A stretch of DNA of 64,000 nt, taken from the NCBI GenBank assembly GCA_947167125.1, contig CAMVGT010000002.1, positions 46,685 through 110,684 on the forward strand, written 5' to 3'. The first letter of the stretch is position 1. Each line of letters begins with the position of its first letter. Shown here one piece after another: positions 18,751 through 27,234 of this stretch. The stretch is from an uncultured Erysipelotrichaceae bacterium. GTDB lineage: Bacteria > Bacillota_I > Bacilli_A > Erysipelotrichales > Erysipelotrichaceae. The translations under genes and the position numbers were made by a program. The notes under the pieces are model-generated. The model was not told the DNA's origin. It saw nothing but the letters and a program-made list of their open reading frames with translations, and searched no databases.

Positions 18751-19782
18751 TTATCTTTCTTCACGGAAATAGGATATTCCGAGTGACTGCGGATTCTGGC
18801 TGTCCCGCCGCTTCCGCTTGGATACAAGTATCAGAATGATGATGGTTACGATATACGGAATCATGCGGTACAGATTCTGCATATGAGAAGGGTTCGGGGT
18901 TCCGACCGCCTTTGCAAGAACAGCGGAGATGGAACCGGGAATATAAAGATAGACCCAATAGCAGATACCGAAGACGAAGGATCCCCAGATTGCCGAGATC
19001 GGCTTCCAGCTGGTGAAGATAACCAGCGCGACAGCCAGCCAGCCGAGCGCTTCGATGCCTCCGCCGGTATCCCATGTGCCCTTGATATAGTCCATGACAT
19101 AATAGACACCGCCGAGTCCTTCAATCATTGCGCCGATTGTTGTCGCAAGATATTTATACTTTGTGACATTGATGCCTGCCGCATCCGCAGTTGCCGGATT
19201 TTCACCGACAGCACGGAGGTTCAGACCGCTTCTGGTCTTTTTGAGGTAGAAGCCTGCCGCCACCGCAATCAGAATTGCGATGTAAGTCAGGAAACCGTAG
19301 TTGAAGAAGATTGTGGAAATAATGCCGAGCTTCTGCGAAAGGAACGGAATCTGTGCGCGGTATGCGGATGAAGCAGCCGCGACTGAGATCTGTCCGACGC
19401 CGCCGGAAAGCTTGACCAGAGAGCCGCCGAAGAAGTTGGCAACGCCGCTGCCGAAGATTGTCAGGGTCAGACCGGTAACGTTCTGATTGGCACGCAGCGT
19501 AACAGTCATAAAGCAGTACAGCAGTCCGCCGAGTCCTGAAGCGATCAGAGCACAGACAATCGAAATAATCAGACTGATGACTGCGTTCGGGGCAGGATTT
19601 CCGTTTTCATAGAAGAATGCGCCGGCAAGCGCGCCGATTGCGCCGAGATACATGATTCCCGGAACGCCGAGGTTCAGGTTGCCGCTCTTTTCAGTCAGGA
19701 TTTCACCGACGGATCCGAGCATGATGATGGTGCCGAATGTTACAGCCGCGTTCAGCCACGCCAGCAATGAAGTCAATGACAT
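18751..19782 (-). CDS. Nucleoside-type ABC transporter permease (NupQ/YufQ-like)
   Basis: GEILTEKSGNLNLGVPGIMYLGAIGALAGAFFYE...; adjacent to BMP lipoprotein and ATPase. Confidence 0.88.
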   Translation of the reverse strand: MSLTSLLAWLNAAVTFGTIIMLGSVGEILTEKSGNLNLGVPGIMYLGAIGALAGAFFYENGNPAPNAVISLIISIVCALIASGLGGLLYCFMTVTLRANQNVTGLTLTIFGSGVANFFGGSLVKLSGGVGQISVAAASSAYRAQIPFLSQKLGIISTIFFNYGFLTYIAILIAVAAGFYLKKTRSGLNLRAVGENPATADAAGINVTKYKYLATTIGAMIEGLGGVYYVMDYIKGTWDTGGGIEALGWLAVALVIFTSWKPISAIWGSFVFGICYWVYLYIPGSISAVLAKAVGTPNPSHMQNLYRMIPYIVTIIILILVSKRKRRDSQNPQSLGISYFREER

Positions 19783-19783
19783 A

Positions 19784-20908
19784 TCAGCTCACCTTCTCCT
19801 TTCCCTTTTTCCCGCGGAATACAAGTTTGTAGTTGATGAAGAAGTCACTTGCCAGGATAAAGAACAGGATGATACCTGTCAGAATACTGCCGGCATAGGT
19901 ATTGAAGTTGAAATCGGATGCGATCTGATTGGCGCCTCTTGAAAGGAAGGAGAGAACGCCGGTGATCAGTGTCATTGCCGGCGGGTTGAATTTGCCGAGC
20001 CATGCGACGATGATCGCTGTGAATCCCCTGCCGCCTGCGGTCAGAGAAGAAATCGTATGCGAGACACAGGAAACTTCCAGGAATCCGGCAAGTCCGCAGA
20101 TCGCAGCTGAGATTGCCATCGTCCGAAGAATCACCTTTCCGACGGAGATACCTGCATATCTTGCTGTATTTTCACTTTCACCGACAACTGTGATTTCAAA
20201 TCCCTGCTTGGAATGTTTGAGATAGAAATACATGCCGATAGTCAGCACCGCGACAATGATGACAAGCGGCGCGAACTGCTGATTGAACAGCGAAGGCATC
20301 CAGCCTGCCTGGGTATCGCCGTTGATAATGCCGACGGAATGGGACTGTTTCTTATCCCAGATATCGACAAAGAATTCAACCAGCTGCAGTGCAACATAGT
20401 TCATCATCAGGGTAAACAATGTTTCATTGGTTTTATATCTGGCTTTGAAATAAGCCGGAATCAGTCCCCAGATGGCGCCGCACACCATGGCACAGACTGC
20501 CATCAGAATTAACAGAAGCGCATTGGGGATTTTATTGCCGAGATTGATCATGAGCGCTGCGGATACAAGTCCGCCGATCAGTACCTGTCCTTCCGCACCG
20601 ACATTCCAGAAGCGCAGCTTGAAGGCAGGCGCAAGACCGATCGCAATGCACAGAAGCACCGCCATATCCTTGAGTGTCTGCCAGATTCTTCTCGATGTGC
20701 CGAATGCGCCGGAGAACATGGAGGCGTAGACAGAGATCGGATTCAGCGAAGTGATACTCATGATGAACAGTGCACATACCAGAAGACCGATCAGCACACA
20801 GACAATCCGGATCATCCATGCCCTGGAAGGTTGGATGTCCATTCTGCGGATCAGGTGGATCAGCGGTTCTTTGACATGATCATGGGGTTTTTCATACTTG
20901 TTTCTCAT
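19784..20908 (-). CDS. Nucleoside-type ABC transporter permease (NupP/YufP-like)
   Basis: AFKLRFWNVGAEGQVLIGGLVSAALMINL...GGRGFTAIIVAWLGKFNP. Confidence 0.88.
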   Translation of the reverse strand: MRNKYEKPHDHVKEPLIHLIRRMDIQPSRAWMIRIVCVLIGLLVCALFIMSITSLNPISVYASMFSGAFGTSRRIWQTLKDMAVLLCIAIGLAPAFKLRFWNVGAEGQVLIGGLVSAALMINLGNKIPNALLLILMAVCAMVCGAIWGLIPAYFKARYKTNETLFTLMMNYVALQLVEFFVDIWDKKQSHSVGIINGDTQAGWMPSLFNQQFAPLVIIVAVLTIGMYFYLKHSKQGFEITVVGESENTARYAGISVGKVILRTMAISAAICGLAGFLEVSCVSHTISSLTAGGRGFTAIIVAWLGKFNPPAMTLITGVLSFLSRGANQIASDFNFNTYAGSILTGIILFFILASDFFINYKLVFRGKKGKEKVS

Positions 20909-22443
20909 GATGCTTTCTCCTCACTGACCAGATTTGTCATTCTGCGTCCGACTTCCTCTTTGGTTACGGAACGGGCATCCAGGACGCCGTTTTCCTTTCC
21001 GCCGCAAAGGACAAGGATTCTGTCTGCCAAAGCAAGAAGAACGTCAAGGTCCTCACCGACATAAATGACGGCAACGCCTTTTTTCTTCTGTTCTGTCAGC
21101 AGATTGTAAATCGTATAGGATTTGTTGATATCCAGACCTCTGACCGCATAGGCAGTCATGAGAATGATCGGTTCTGCTGCGATTTCACGTCCGACCAGAA
21201 CCTTCTGAACATTTCCGCCGGAAAGCTTTCTGACCGGTGTATCAAGGCTCGGCGTCACGACATCGAGTTCCTTCTGCACTTCGTCCGCGACTTTTTCGGA
21301 AGCAGAACGGTTTACAAACGGCGATCTGCCGCGGTCATATTCCTTTAACATCATGTTTTCGGTCATGCCCATGGAAGCGACAAGGCCCATGCCGAGTCTG
21401 TCTTCCGGAACGAAGGAAAGATGAATGCCGAGGTTGCGGATATCACGGACAGAAACGCCTGTCAGCTCTCTGACATTTCCATCCGGATCATAATATGTGA
21501 TACTGCCGCCCTCTTCAATTCTCTGCAGACCGGCAATCGCTTCCAGCAGTTCCTTCTGGCCGCTGCCGGAAATACCGGCAATGCCAAGGATCTCTCCGCC
21601 ATAGACATCGAAGGAGACATTGTCCAGTGCTTTGAACTGTTCATCGTTATAGACAGTCAGATTGCGGATTTCCAGACGCTTTACCGGGTTGACAGGCATC
21701 GGTCTGTCAATATCAAGCGTCACCTTTTCGCCGACCATCGCTTCGGTCAGAATCTGTTCGGTCGCGACCGGTGTCGGGATGGTTGTGATGTACTGTCCCT
21801 TGCGCATAATCGTGACGCGGTCGGACAGTTCAAGAACTTCATTCAGCTTATGGGTGATCAGAACAATCGCCTTTCCGTCCGCTCTCATCGCTCTGAGAAT
21901 TTTGAACAGACGGGATGTTTCCTGAGGTGTAAGCACTGCAGTCGGCTCATCCAGAATCAGGATGTTGGCACCGCGGTAGAGAATCTTGACGATTTCCAGT
22001 GTCTGCTTCTGGGCGACACTCATGTCATAGACTTTCTGTTCCGGATCAATATCAAAACCATACTGTTCCGCAATCTCTCTGACCCGCTTGTTGACTTCCT
22101 TCAGATCATAGGTTCTGGAGCCTTCAATTCCGAGAATGATGTTTTCGGCCGCGGTAAAGACATCAATCAGCTTGAAATGCTGATGAATCATACCGATTCC
22201 GAGTTTGTAGGCATCGTGGGGGCTCTTGATTGTCACTTCCTTGCCGTTGACATAGAAGTAGCCCTCATCCGGATAGTAAATTCCCGCCAGCATGTTCATG
22301 AGTGTTGTCTTTCCGGATCCGTTTTCTCCGAGAACCGAAAGGATTTCACCGTAGTTGATATTCATGCTGACATGATCATTCGCGATAATGCTTCCGAACC
22401 GCTTTGACACATTTTCCATACGGACTGCCGATCTGTCATCCAT
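20905..22443 (-). CDS. Nucleoside-type ABC transporter ATP-binding protein, two NBDs (NupO/YufO-like)
   Basis: GENGSGKTTLMNMLAGIYYPDEG, LDEPTAVLTPQE, second NBD LSGGNVQKVLVGRE; overlaps next CDS by 4 bp. Confidence 0.92.
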   Translation of the reverse strand: MDDRSAVRMENVSKRFGSIIANDHVSMNINYGEILSVLGENGSGKTTLMNMLAGIYYPDEGYFYVNGKEVTIKSPHDAYKLGIGMIHQHFKLIDVFTAAENIILGIEGSRTYDLKEVNKRVREIAEQYGFDIDPEQKVYDMSVAQKQTLEIVKILYRGANILILDEPTAVLTPQETSRLFKILRAMRADGKAIVLITHKLNEVLELSDRVTIMRKGQYITTIPTPVATEQILTEAMVGEKVTLDIDRPMPVNPVKRLEIRNLTVYNDEQFKALDNVSFDVYGGEILGIAGISGSGQKELLEAIAGLQRIEEGGSITYYDPDGNVRELTGVSVRDIRNLGIHLSFVPEDRLGMGLVASMGMTENMMLKEYDRGRSPFVNRSASEKVADEVQKELDVVTPSLDTPVRKLSGGNVQKVLVGREIAAEPIILMTAYAVRGLDINKSYTIYNLLTEQKKKGVAVIYVGEDLDVLLALADRILVLCGGKENGVLDARSVTKEEVGRRMTNLVSEEKAS

Positions 22444-22467
22444 AAGTACACCTCCTTAACAAACGAT

Positions 22468-22501
22468 ACAAGGGAAGCCGCGTTTCTGCGGTTTCCCTTG
22501 T
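22468..22501 (-). other. Intercistronic stem-loop between BMP lipoprotein and ABC ATPase genes
   Basis: ACAAGGGAAgCCGC-GTTTCT-GCGGtTTCCCTTGT, no T-run. Confidence 0.6.
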
Positions 22502-22538
22502 CATAAATGAATTGTAATTCCTCAGTTCAGCGGATCAA

Positions 22539-23837
22539 TCAGCCGTTGTAGTTGGAATCAATACCGTCAATGATGATTCCGAAGTACGGAGCGCAGCGGA
22601 AGCCTTCCTTAACGTTGGATTCGAGGAACGCGCCGTTCTTTACCGGATAGATGTCAGCGTTGCCGTCGAAGTCGAGGTCAACGCCTGTCTCTTCTGTCAG
22701 TTCCTTGCCTTCAACAGTGAATGTCTTTGTGTCGAATACCTGCAGGGAACCGTCTTTGATTGCTGCTTCAACTTCAGCGACCTTTGCGTCTGTGCCAGCA
22801 GCGCAGGAATCGCCGAGTGCTGTGATGTTGACAGCACCTGTTTCATAGCCTTCAGACCAGTCTGTAGCGATGTCCATAGCTTCGCCTGCCAGGAACTTGC
22901 TGAATGCATAGTTATAATATACGGACCAGTCGTTGGAAGCAGATGTCAGAGCTGCCTTCGGAGCGACTTCGAGCATGGATACGTTGTAGCCAACAGAGTA
23001 AACCGGCTTGCCTGCTTCGTTTGCAGCCTGGATTGCTGCAGGAGCGCCTGTTGTATCCGCATGCTGGGAGATGATGATGCAGCCGTCAGCGATGAGCTTT
23101 TCAGCTGTTGTTGCTTCAGCAACCTGGTTTGCCCAGGAGCTTGTGTATTCAACGATCATATGAACGTTCGGAACGATCGCCTTGACACCGAGATAGAATG
23201 CTGTGAAGCCGGAAACTACTTCCGCATAAGGGAATGCGCCGACATAGCCGATCTTGATGTCACCGTCTGCTGTATAAGCATCCGGTGTCTTTTCAGGAGA
23301 TACTTCGCCGTTTTCGATGAGTTCAGCGAGCTTCATGCCGCCGACGATACCGGAAACATAACGGGACTGGTATGTCTGGTTGAATGCGTTCTTGAAGTTT
23401 GCAAGGCCGGAACCTGCCGCTGTGTCACCTGTCATGGAAATGAATGTGACATCCGGATGCTGGCCTGCAACCTGCTGCATATATGTCTGATGTCCGTAGG
23501 AGTTGGAAATAACAAGTGTCGCACCCTGATCAACGAGATCTTCAGCAGCGTCTGCGCATGCCTGGTTCTCTTCGATCATGTATTTCCACATGATGTCATC
23601 GGAAGAAATGCCGAGATCAGCTGCAGCCTTCTTGATTCCTTCCATATGAGCTGCTGTGTAGCCCTCGTTTTCGTCGCCTACGAGGATGATGCCGATTTTG
23701 CCGTTTGTGGTAACAGCTGTTTCTTCGCTTCCGCCGTCAGTTTTTGCGCTGTCATCGGAAGCGGGTGCGCTGCTGCCGCATGCTGCGAGTGACAGTGCTG
23801 TCAGGGCAGCCAAAGCCGTGGTAAGAATTTTTTTCAT
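22539..23837 (-). CDS. BMP-family ABC transporter substrate-binding lipoprotein
   Basis: MKKILTTALAALTALSLAACGSSAPASDD lipobox; BMP family sequence GKIGIILVGDENEGYTAAHMEGIKKAAADLG. Confidence 0.9.
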   Translation of the reverse strand: MKKILTTALAALTALSLAACGSSAPASDDSAKTDGGSEETAVTTNGKIGIILVGDENEGYTAAHMEGIKKAAADLGISSDDIMWKYMIEENQACADAAEDLVDQGATLVISNSYGHQTYMQQVAGQHPDVTFISMTGDTAAGSGLANFKNAFNQTYQSRYVSGIVGGMKLAELIENGEVSPEKTPDAYTADGDIKIGYVGAFPYAEVVSGFTAFYLGVKAIVPNVHMIVEYTSSWANQVAEATTAEKLIADGCIIISQHADTTGAPAAIQAANEAGKPVYSVGYNVSMLEVAPKAALTSASNDWSVYYNYAFSKFLAGEAMDIATDWSEGYETGAVNITALGDSCAAGTDAKVAEVEAAIKDGSLQVFDTKTFTVEGKELTEETGVDLDFDGNADIYPVKNGAFLESNVKEGFRCAPYFGIIIDGIDSNYNG

Positions 23838-23888
23838 GTTTTCCCTCCATTCTTTACCTGGTTTCATCTTTGCGCAGATCTCCTGAAT

Positions 23889-23928
23889 CAAAAAACGGGA
23901 TCAAGCCTCATGAAAGGTAATGATTCCG
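23889..23928 (-). terminator. Candidate attenuator/terminator between short leader ORF and BMP gene
   Basis: Reverse strand CGGAATCA-N17-TGATCCCG-TTTTTTG (7 of 8 pairs). Confidence 0.45.
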
Positions 23929-23933
23929 CAGTT

Positions 23934-24032
23934 TTACTCTATGAAACAGGCAGATTCTGCCGCCGCATAAAAATCACATTCGTGAAAAGGCTGGATGAGA
24001 TCACTTGTTCTGGATTTAAAGAGTTCCTTCAT
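23934..24032 (-). CDS. Short leader ORF (32 aa) upstream of the BMP operon
   Basis: GAAGGAGGAGCG-ATG RBS/start; MKELFKSRTSDLIQPFHECDFYAAAESACFIE; below the ORF-track length cutoff. Confidence 0.5.
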   Translation of the reverse strand: MKELFKSRTSDLIQPFHECDFYAAAESACFIE

Positions 24033-24055
24033 CGCTCCTCCTTCGCGTGTGATGG

Positions 24056-24088
24056 TTTTGATTATAATCAAAAGGCCTGAAAAAACAA
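24056..24088 (-). promoter_or_regulatory. Promoter of the BMP operon with an 18-bp perfect palindrome over the -10
   Basis: TTGTTT-N16-TATAAT on reverse strand; palindrome TTTTGATTATAATCAAAA at 24056-24073. Confidence 0.6.
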
Positions 24089-24222
24089 TGGTCTTTTCCA
24101 ACCTTGCAATTCTGTAAGCGCTTTTTTAAACAGTTGCAGGAAAAAACTTTTTCTTTTTTTCATTCTGTATTTTCATTTTTCATTTCAGGCTTGTTTATAA
24201 TGGAAAAAGAAGGAGTCCGATC

Positions 24223-26220
24223 ATGAAAAAAATCATTTACGGATGCGCATATTATGACGAATATATGCCCTATGAAAGAATTGATAAAGATATTGAAATG
24301 ATGAAAAAGGCAGGAATCAATACCGTGAGAATTGCCGAATCCACCTGGAGCACCCACCAGCCGAAGGAGGATGTCTTTGATTTTTCATCAGTGATCAAAG
24401 TGATGGACAGAATGGAGGAAGCCGGAATCGATGTCATCATCGGTACACCGACCTATGCCATCCCCTACTGGCTTGCGGAAAAATATCCGGACATTCTTGC
24501 CGATACGGATCATGGAAAAAACATCTACGGCGCCAGACAGCTGATGGACATCACCGATCCGGATTATCTTAAAGCATCTGAAACGATTATACGGAAACTG
24601 ATGGAAGTCACTGCGCACAGAAAATGCGTCATCGGTTTTCAGGCGGATAATGAAACCAAATACTACGATGCCGCTTCTGACAGGATTCAGAAGCACTTTG
24701 TACAGTATCTGAAAGAGAAATTCCATGATGATCTCAAAGCGATGAATGAAGCCTATGGCCTGGCGTACTGGTCCAACCGGCTTTCCGACTGGGATGTATT
24801 TCCGGATGTCAGAGGCTCCATCAACGGAAGCCTCAAAGCGGAATTCGACCGCTTCCGCAGAAGTCTTGTCACACAGTTTCTTGCCTGGCAGGCGGATCTC
24901 ATCCGTGAATATAAGCGCGATGACCAGTTCATCACCCATAATTTCGATTTTGAATGGAGAGGATACTCCTACGGCATCCAGCCGCAGGTCAATCATTTTG
25001 AAGCTTCAAAGGCTTTCACAATTGCAGGATGCGATATCTACCATCCTTCCCAGGATCAGCTGACAGGAACAGAAATTGCATTCTGCGGCGATGTCACCCG
25101 CTCTTTGAAACAGGATAATTATCTTGTGATGGAAACACAGGCACATGGATTCCCGAACTGGCTGCCCTTTGACGGTCAGCTGAAGCTGCAGGCATTCAGC
25201 CATCTGGCTTCGGGTGCCAATGGCGTATGCTACTGGCACTGGCATTCGATTCACAATTCAGCTGAGACATACTGGAGAATTCTCGGCCATGACTTTGAAG
25301 AAAACAGAGTCTATGACGAAGTTATGGAAACCGGAAATCTTCTGAAAAAATACGGACCGCATCTGGTCAATCTGAAAAAGAAGAATCATGCGGCGATCCT
25401 TGTAAGCAATGATGCTTTAAGCTCGCTGAACCAGTTCCCCGTTGATCTGGATTCCTCTTTCCGGCCGTCCTTCTTCTACAATGACGCAGTGCGGTGGATG
25501 TATGATGCCTTCTACCGTCTGAATATCGAATGCGATTTCATCACACCGGAAACAGAAGATATTTCCGGATACAGAATCATCGCTGTTCCTGCACTGTATG
25601 TTTCAGATGAAAACACACCGAAAAGACTGGACGCGTTTGTCAAAGACGGCGGTGTGCTGATCGCCTCATTCAAAACCGCATATGCCGATGAAAACACAAA
25701 GGTCTGGCCTGACCGCAAGCCGCACATTCTGCACCGGACATTCGGCATGCATTACAATGATTTCACCTTCCCTGTCAATACAGGTCTTAAAGGGAAATAC
25801 TGTCAGGATGAGCAGGCTGAAACATTCATGGAGCTTTTGAAACCCGATACAGCTGAAGTGCTTGTCCGCTATGATCATCCAAGTTGGGGAAAATACGCGG
25901 CTGTTACGGCAAATCATTACGGAAAAGGATATGCAATGTATATCGGTTCTTTGATTCCGCAGGATCTTCTCATGAAGCTGCTTGAAGATTCGGCCATGCA
26001 CGCGGATATCGAACTGCCCGCTGAGCGCTTCCCCGTCATCATCCGCAAAGGCACCAATGATAACGGAAAAAAGATCTGCTATGTACTGAATTATTCTTCC
26101 GGTCCTTCTTCCTGGCGCTCGCCGTCATTTGAAGCACATGACCTGCTTCAGGAAAAAACCATCGCTCCGGATACTGAAATCACCCTGGAGCCATGGTCAT
26201 GTCTCATTCTTGAATATTGA
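24223..26220 (+). CDS. Glycoside hydrolase family 42 beta-galactosidase-like
   Basis: YYDEYMPYERIDKDIEMMKKAGINTVRIAESTWSTHQPKEDVFDF; FQADNETKYY; ANGVCYWHWHSIHNSAETYW. Confidence 0.88.
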   Translation: MKKIIYGCAYYDEYMPYERIDKDIEMMKKAGINTVRIAESTWSTHQPKEDVFDFSSVIKVMDRMEEAGIDVIIGTPTYAIPYWLAEKYPDILADTDHGKNIYGARQLMDITDPDYLKASETIIRKLMEVTAHRKCVIGFQADNETKYYDAASDRIQKHFVQYLKEKFHDDLKAMNEAYGLAYWSNRLSDWDVFPDVRGSINGSLKAEFDRFRRSLVTQFLAWQADLIREYKRDDQFITHNFDFEWRGYSYGIQPQVNHFEASKAFTIAGCDIYHPSQDQLTGTEIAFCGDVTRSLKQDNYLVMETQAHGFPNWLPFDGQLKLQAFSHLASGANGVCYWHWHSIHNSAETYWRILGHDFEENRVYDEVMETGNLLKKYGPHLVNLKKKNHAAILVSNDALSSLNQFPVDLDSSFRPSFFYNDAVRWMYDAFYRLNIECDFITPETEDISGYRIIAVPALYVSDENTPKRLDAFVKDGGVLIASFKTAYADENTKVWPDRKPHILHRTFGMHYNDFTFPVNTGLKGKYCQDEQAETFMELLKPDTAEVLVRYDHPSWGKYAAVTANHYGKGYAMYIGSLIPQDLLMKLLEDSAMHADIELPAERFPVIIRKGTNDNGKKICYVLNYSSGPSSWRSPSFEAHDLLQEKTIAPDTEITLEPWSCLILEY

Positions 26221-26225
26221 TCTTC

Positions 26226-26254
26226 AGCCGGGATCCATTCCCGGTTTTTTTAAT
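26226..26254 (+). terminator. Intrinsic terminator after GH42 gene
   Basis: CCGGGA-TCCAT-TCCCGG-TTTTTTT. Confidence 0.8.
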
Positions 26255-27128
26255 CCGCCAATAACAGCGCAGCACCGACAAGTCCTGCATCATCCCCGAA
26301 CAGCGCAGGTTCCACATGCAGGGATTCCGGAGCCAGCAGATACTGCTTGGAACGTTCAATTGCCATCTTCATATAAAGCGGATGATAGATTGCGATTGAT
26401 CCGCCGACAATAATAACATCCGGATCAATGACACAGGTCACATTGGCAATTCCTCTTGCCAGGGCATTGACTCCCCTTTCAATGATGCGGACTGCTTTCT
26501 CATCATTTTTATAGTAGAGTTCAAACAGTTCTTTCGGTTCCATGGATCGTCCGTATGCACGCTCTGCCGCTGCCTGCAGTCCGCTTCCTGCCGACTGTTC
26601 ATTGAGCGACCCCGGATTGGCATTTTTATGGCCGTACGGATCATCATTCACCATCATATTCCACCATTCTGCCGCGTTGCCATGGGCACCGTTCACCAGT
26701 TTTCCCTGATAGACATACGCCCCGCCAAGACCTGTGGAAAGACCCATGAAACAGACAGACTCATAGCCTTTTCCTTTCCCGAGCAATGCTTCCGCAAGAC
26801 CTGCGCAGTTTGCGTCATTATTCAGTTCAACCCGCATGCCGGTTTTCTCCCTGACATATTTCACGATTTCAAAGCCATCCCAGCCGATCAGATTCGGCGG
26901 ATCTATGACACTGCCGTTTTTCAGGTTCAGCGGTCCCGGGCAGCCGATGCCGATTCCTTTGAATTCTTCCTTTTTTGAAAGAATGAAGGAAATCAGTTTA
27001 TCCATATTTTCTTCACAGGTTACCGTCCGGTCATTCTTTGTTTTATAGGTTTCAATAATATTATAGTTTTCATCAATCACAGCTGCCCGCAGCTGCGTTC
27101 CCCCGATATCAATTCCGATTGTTTTCAT
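26250..27128 (-). CDS. ROK family sugar kinase
   Basis: MKTIGIDIGGTQLRAAVIDENYNII...GLSTGLGGAYVYQGKLVNGAHGNAAEWWNM. Confidence 0.88.
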   Translation of the reverse strand: MKTIGIDIGGTQLRAAVIDENYNIIETYKTKNDRTVTCEENMDKLISFILSKKEEFKGIGIGCPGPLNLKNGSVIDPPNLIGWDGFEIVKYVREKTGMRVELNNDANCAGLAEALLGKGKGYESVCFMGLSTGLGGAYVYQGKLVNGAHGNAAEWWNMMVNDDPYGHKNANPGSLNEQSAGSGLQAAAERAYGRSMEPKELFELYYKNDEKAVRIIERGVNALARGIANVTCVIDPDVIIVGGSIAIYHPLYMKMAIERSKQYLLAPESLHVEPALFGDDAGLVGAALLLAD

Positions 27129-27199
27129 GAATCTGTTCTCCCTGATTTCTGCTTTCATCATACCCGTCTGTCACCTGCAGTGTAAAGAAACAGGGACAG

Positions 27200-27226
27200 A
27201 AAAAAGAGGCCGTGCGGCCTCTTTGG
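27200..27226 (-). terminator. Intrinsic terminator after C11 protease gene
   Basis: Reverse strand AAAGAGGCCG-CAC-GGCCTCTTTTTTC. Confidence 0.8.
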
Positions 27227-27234
27227 AAAGCGGG

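Noticed and set aside
22651-22848. Serine/valine-rich + strand ORF opposite the BMP gene
   Set aside because: Antisense shadow of a conserved lipoprotein gene.
23838-24110. Purine riboswitch upstream of the nucleoside transporter
   Set aside because: No recognisable purine-riboswitch core; the leader is better explained by a short ORF plus hairpin.
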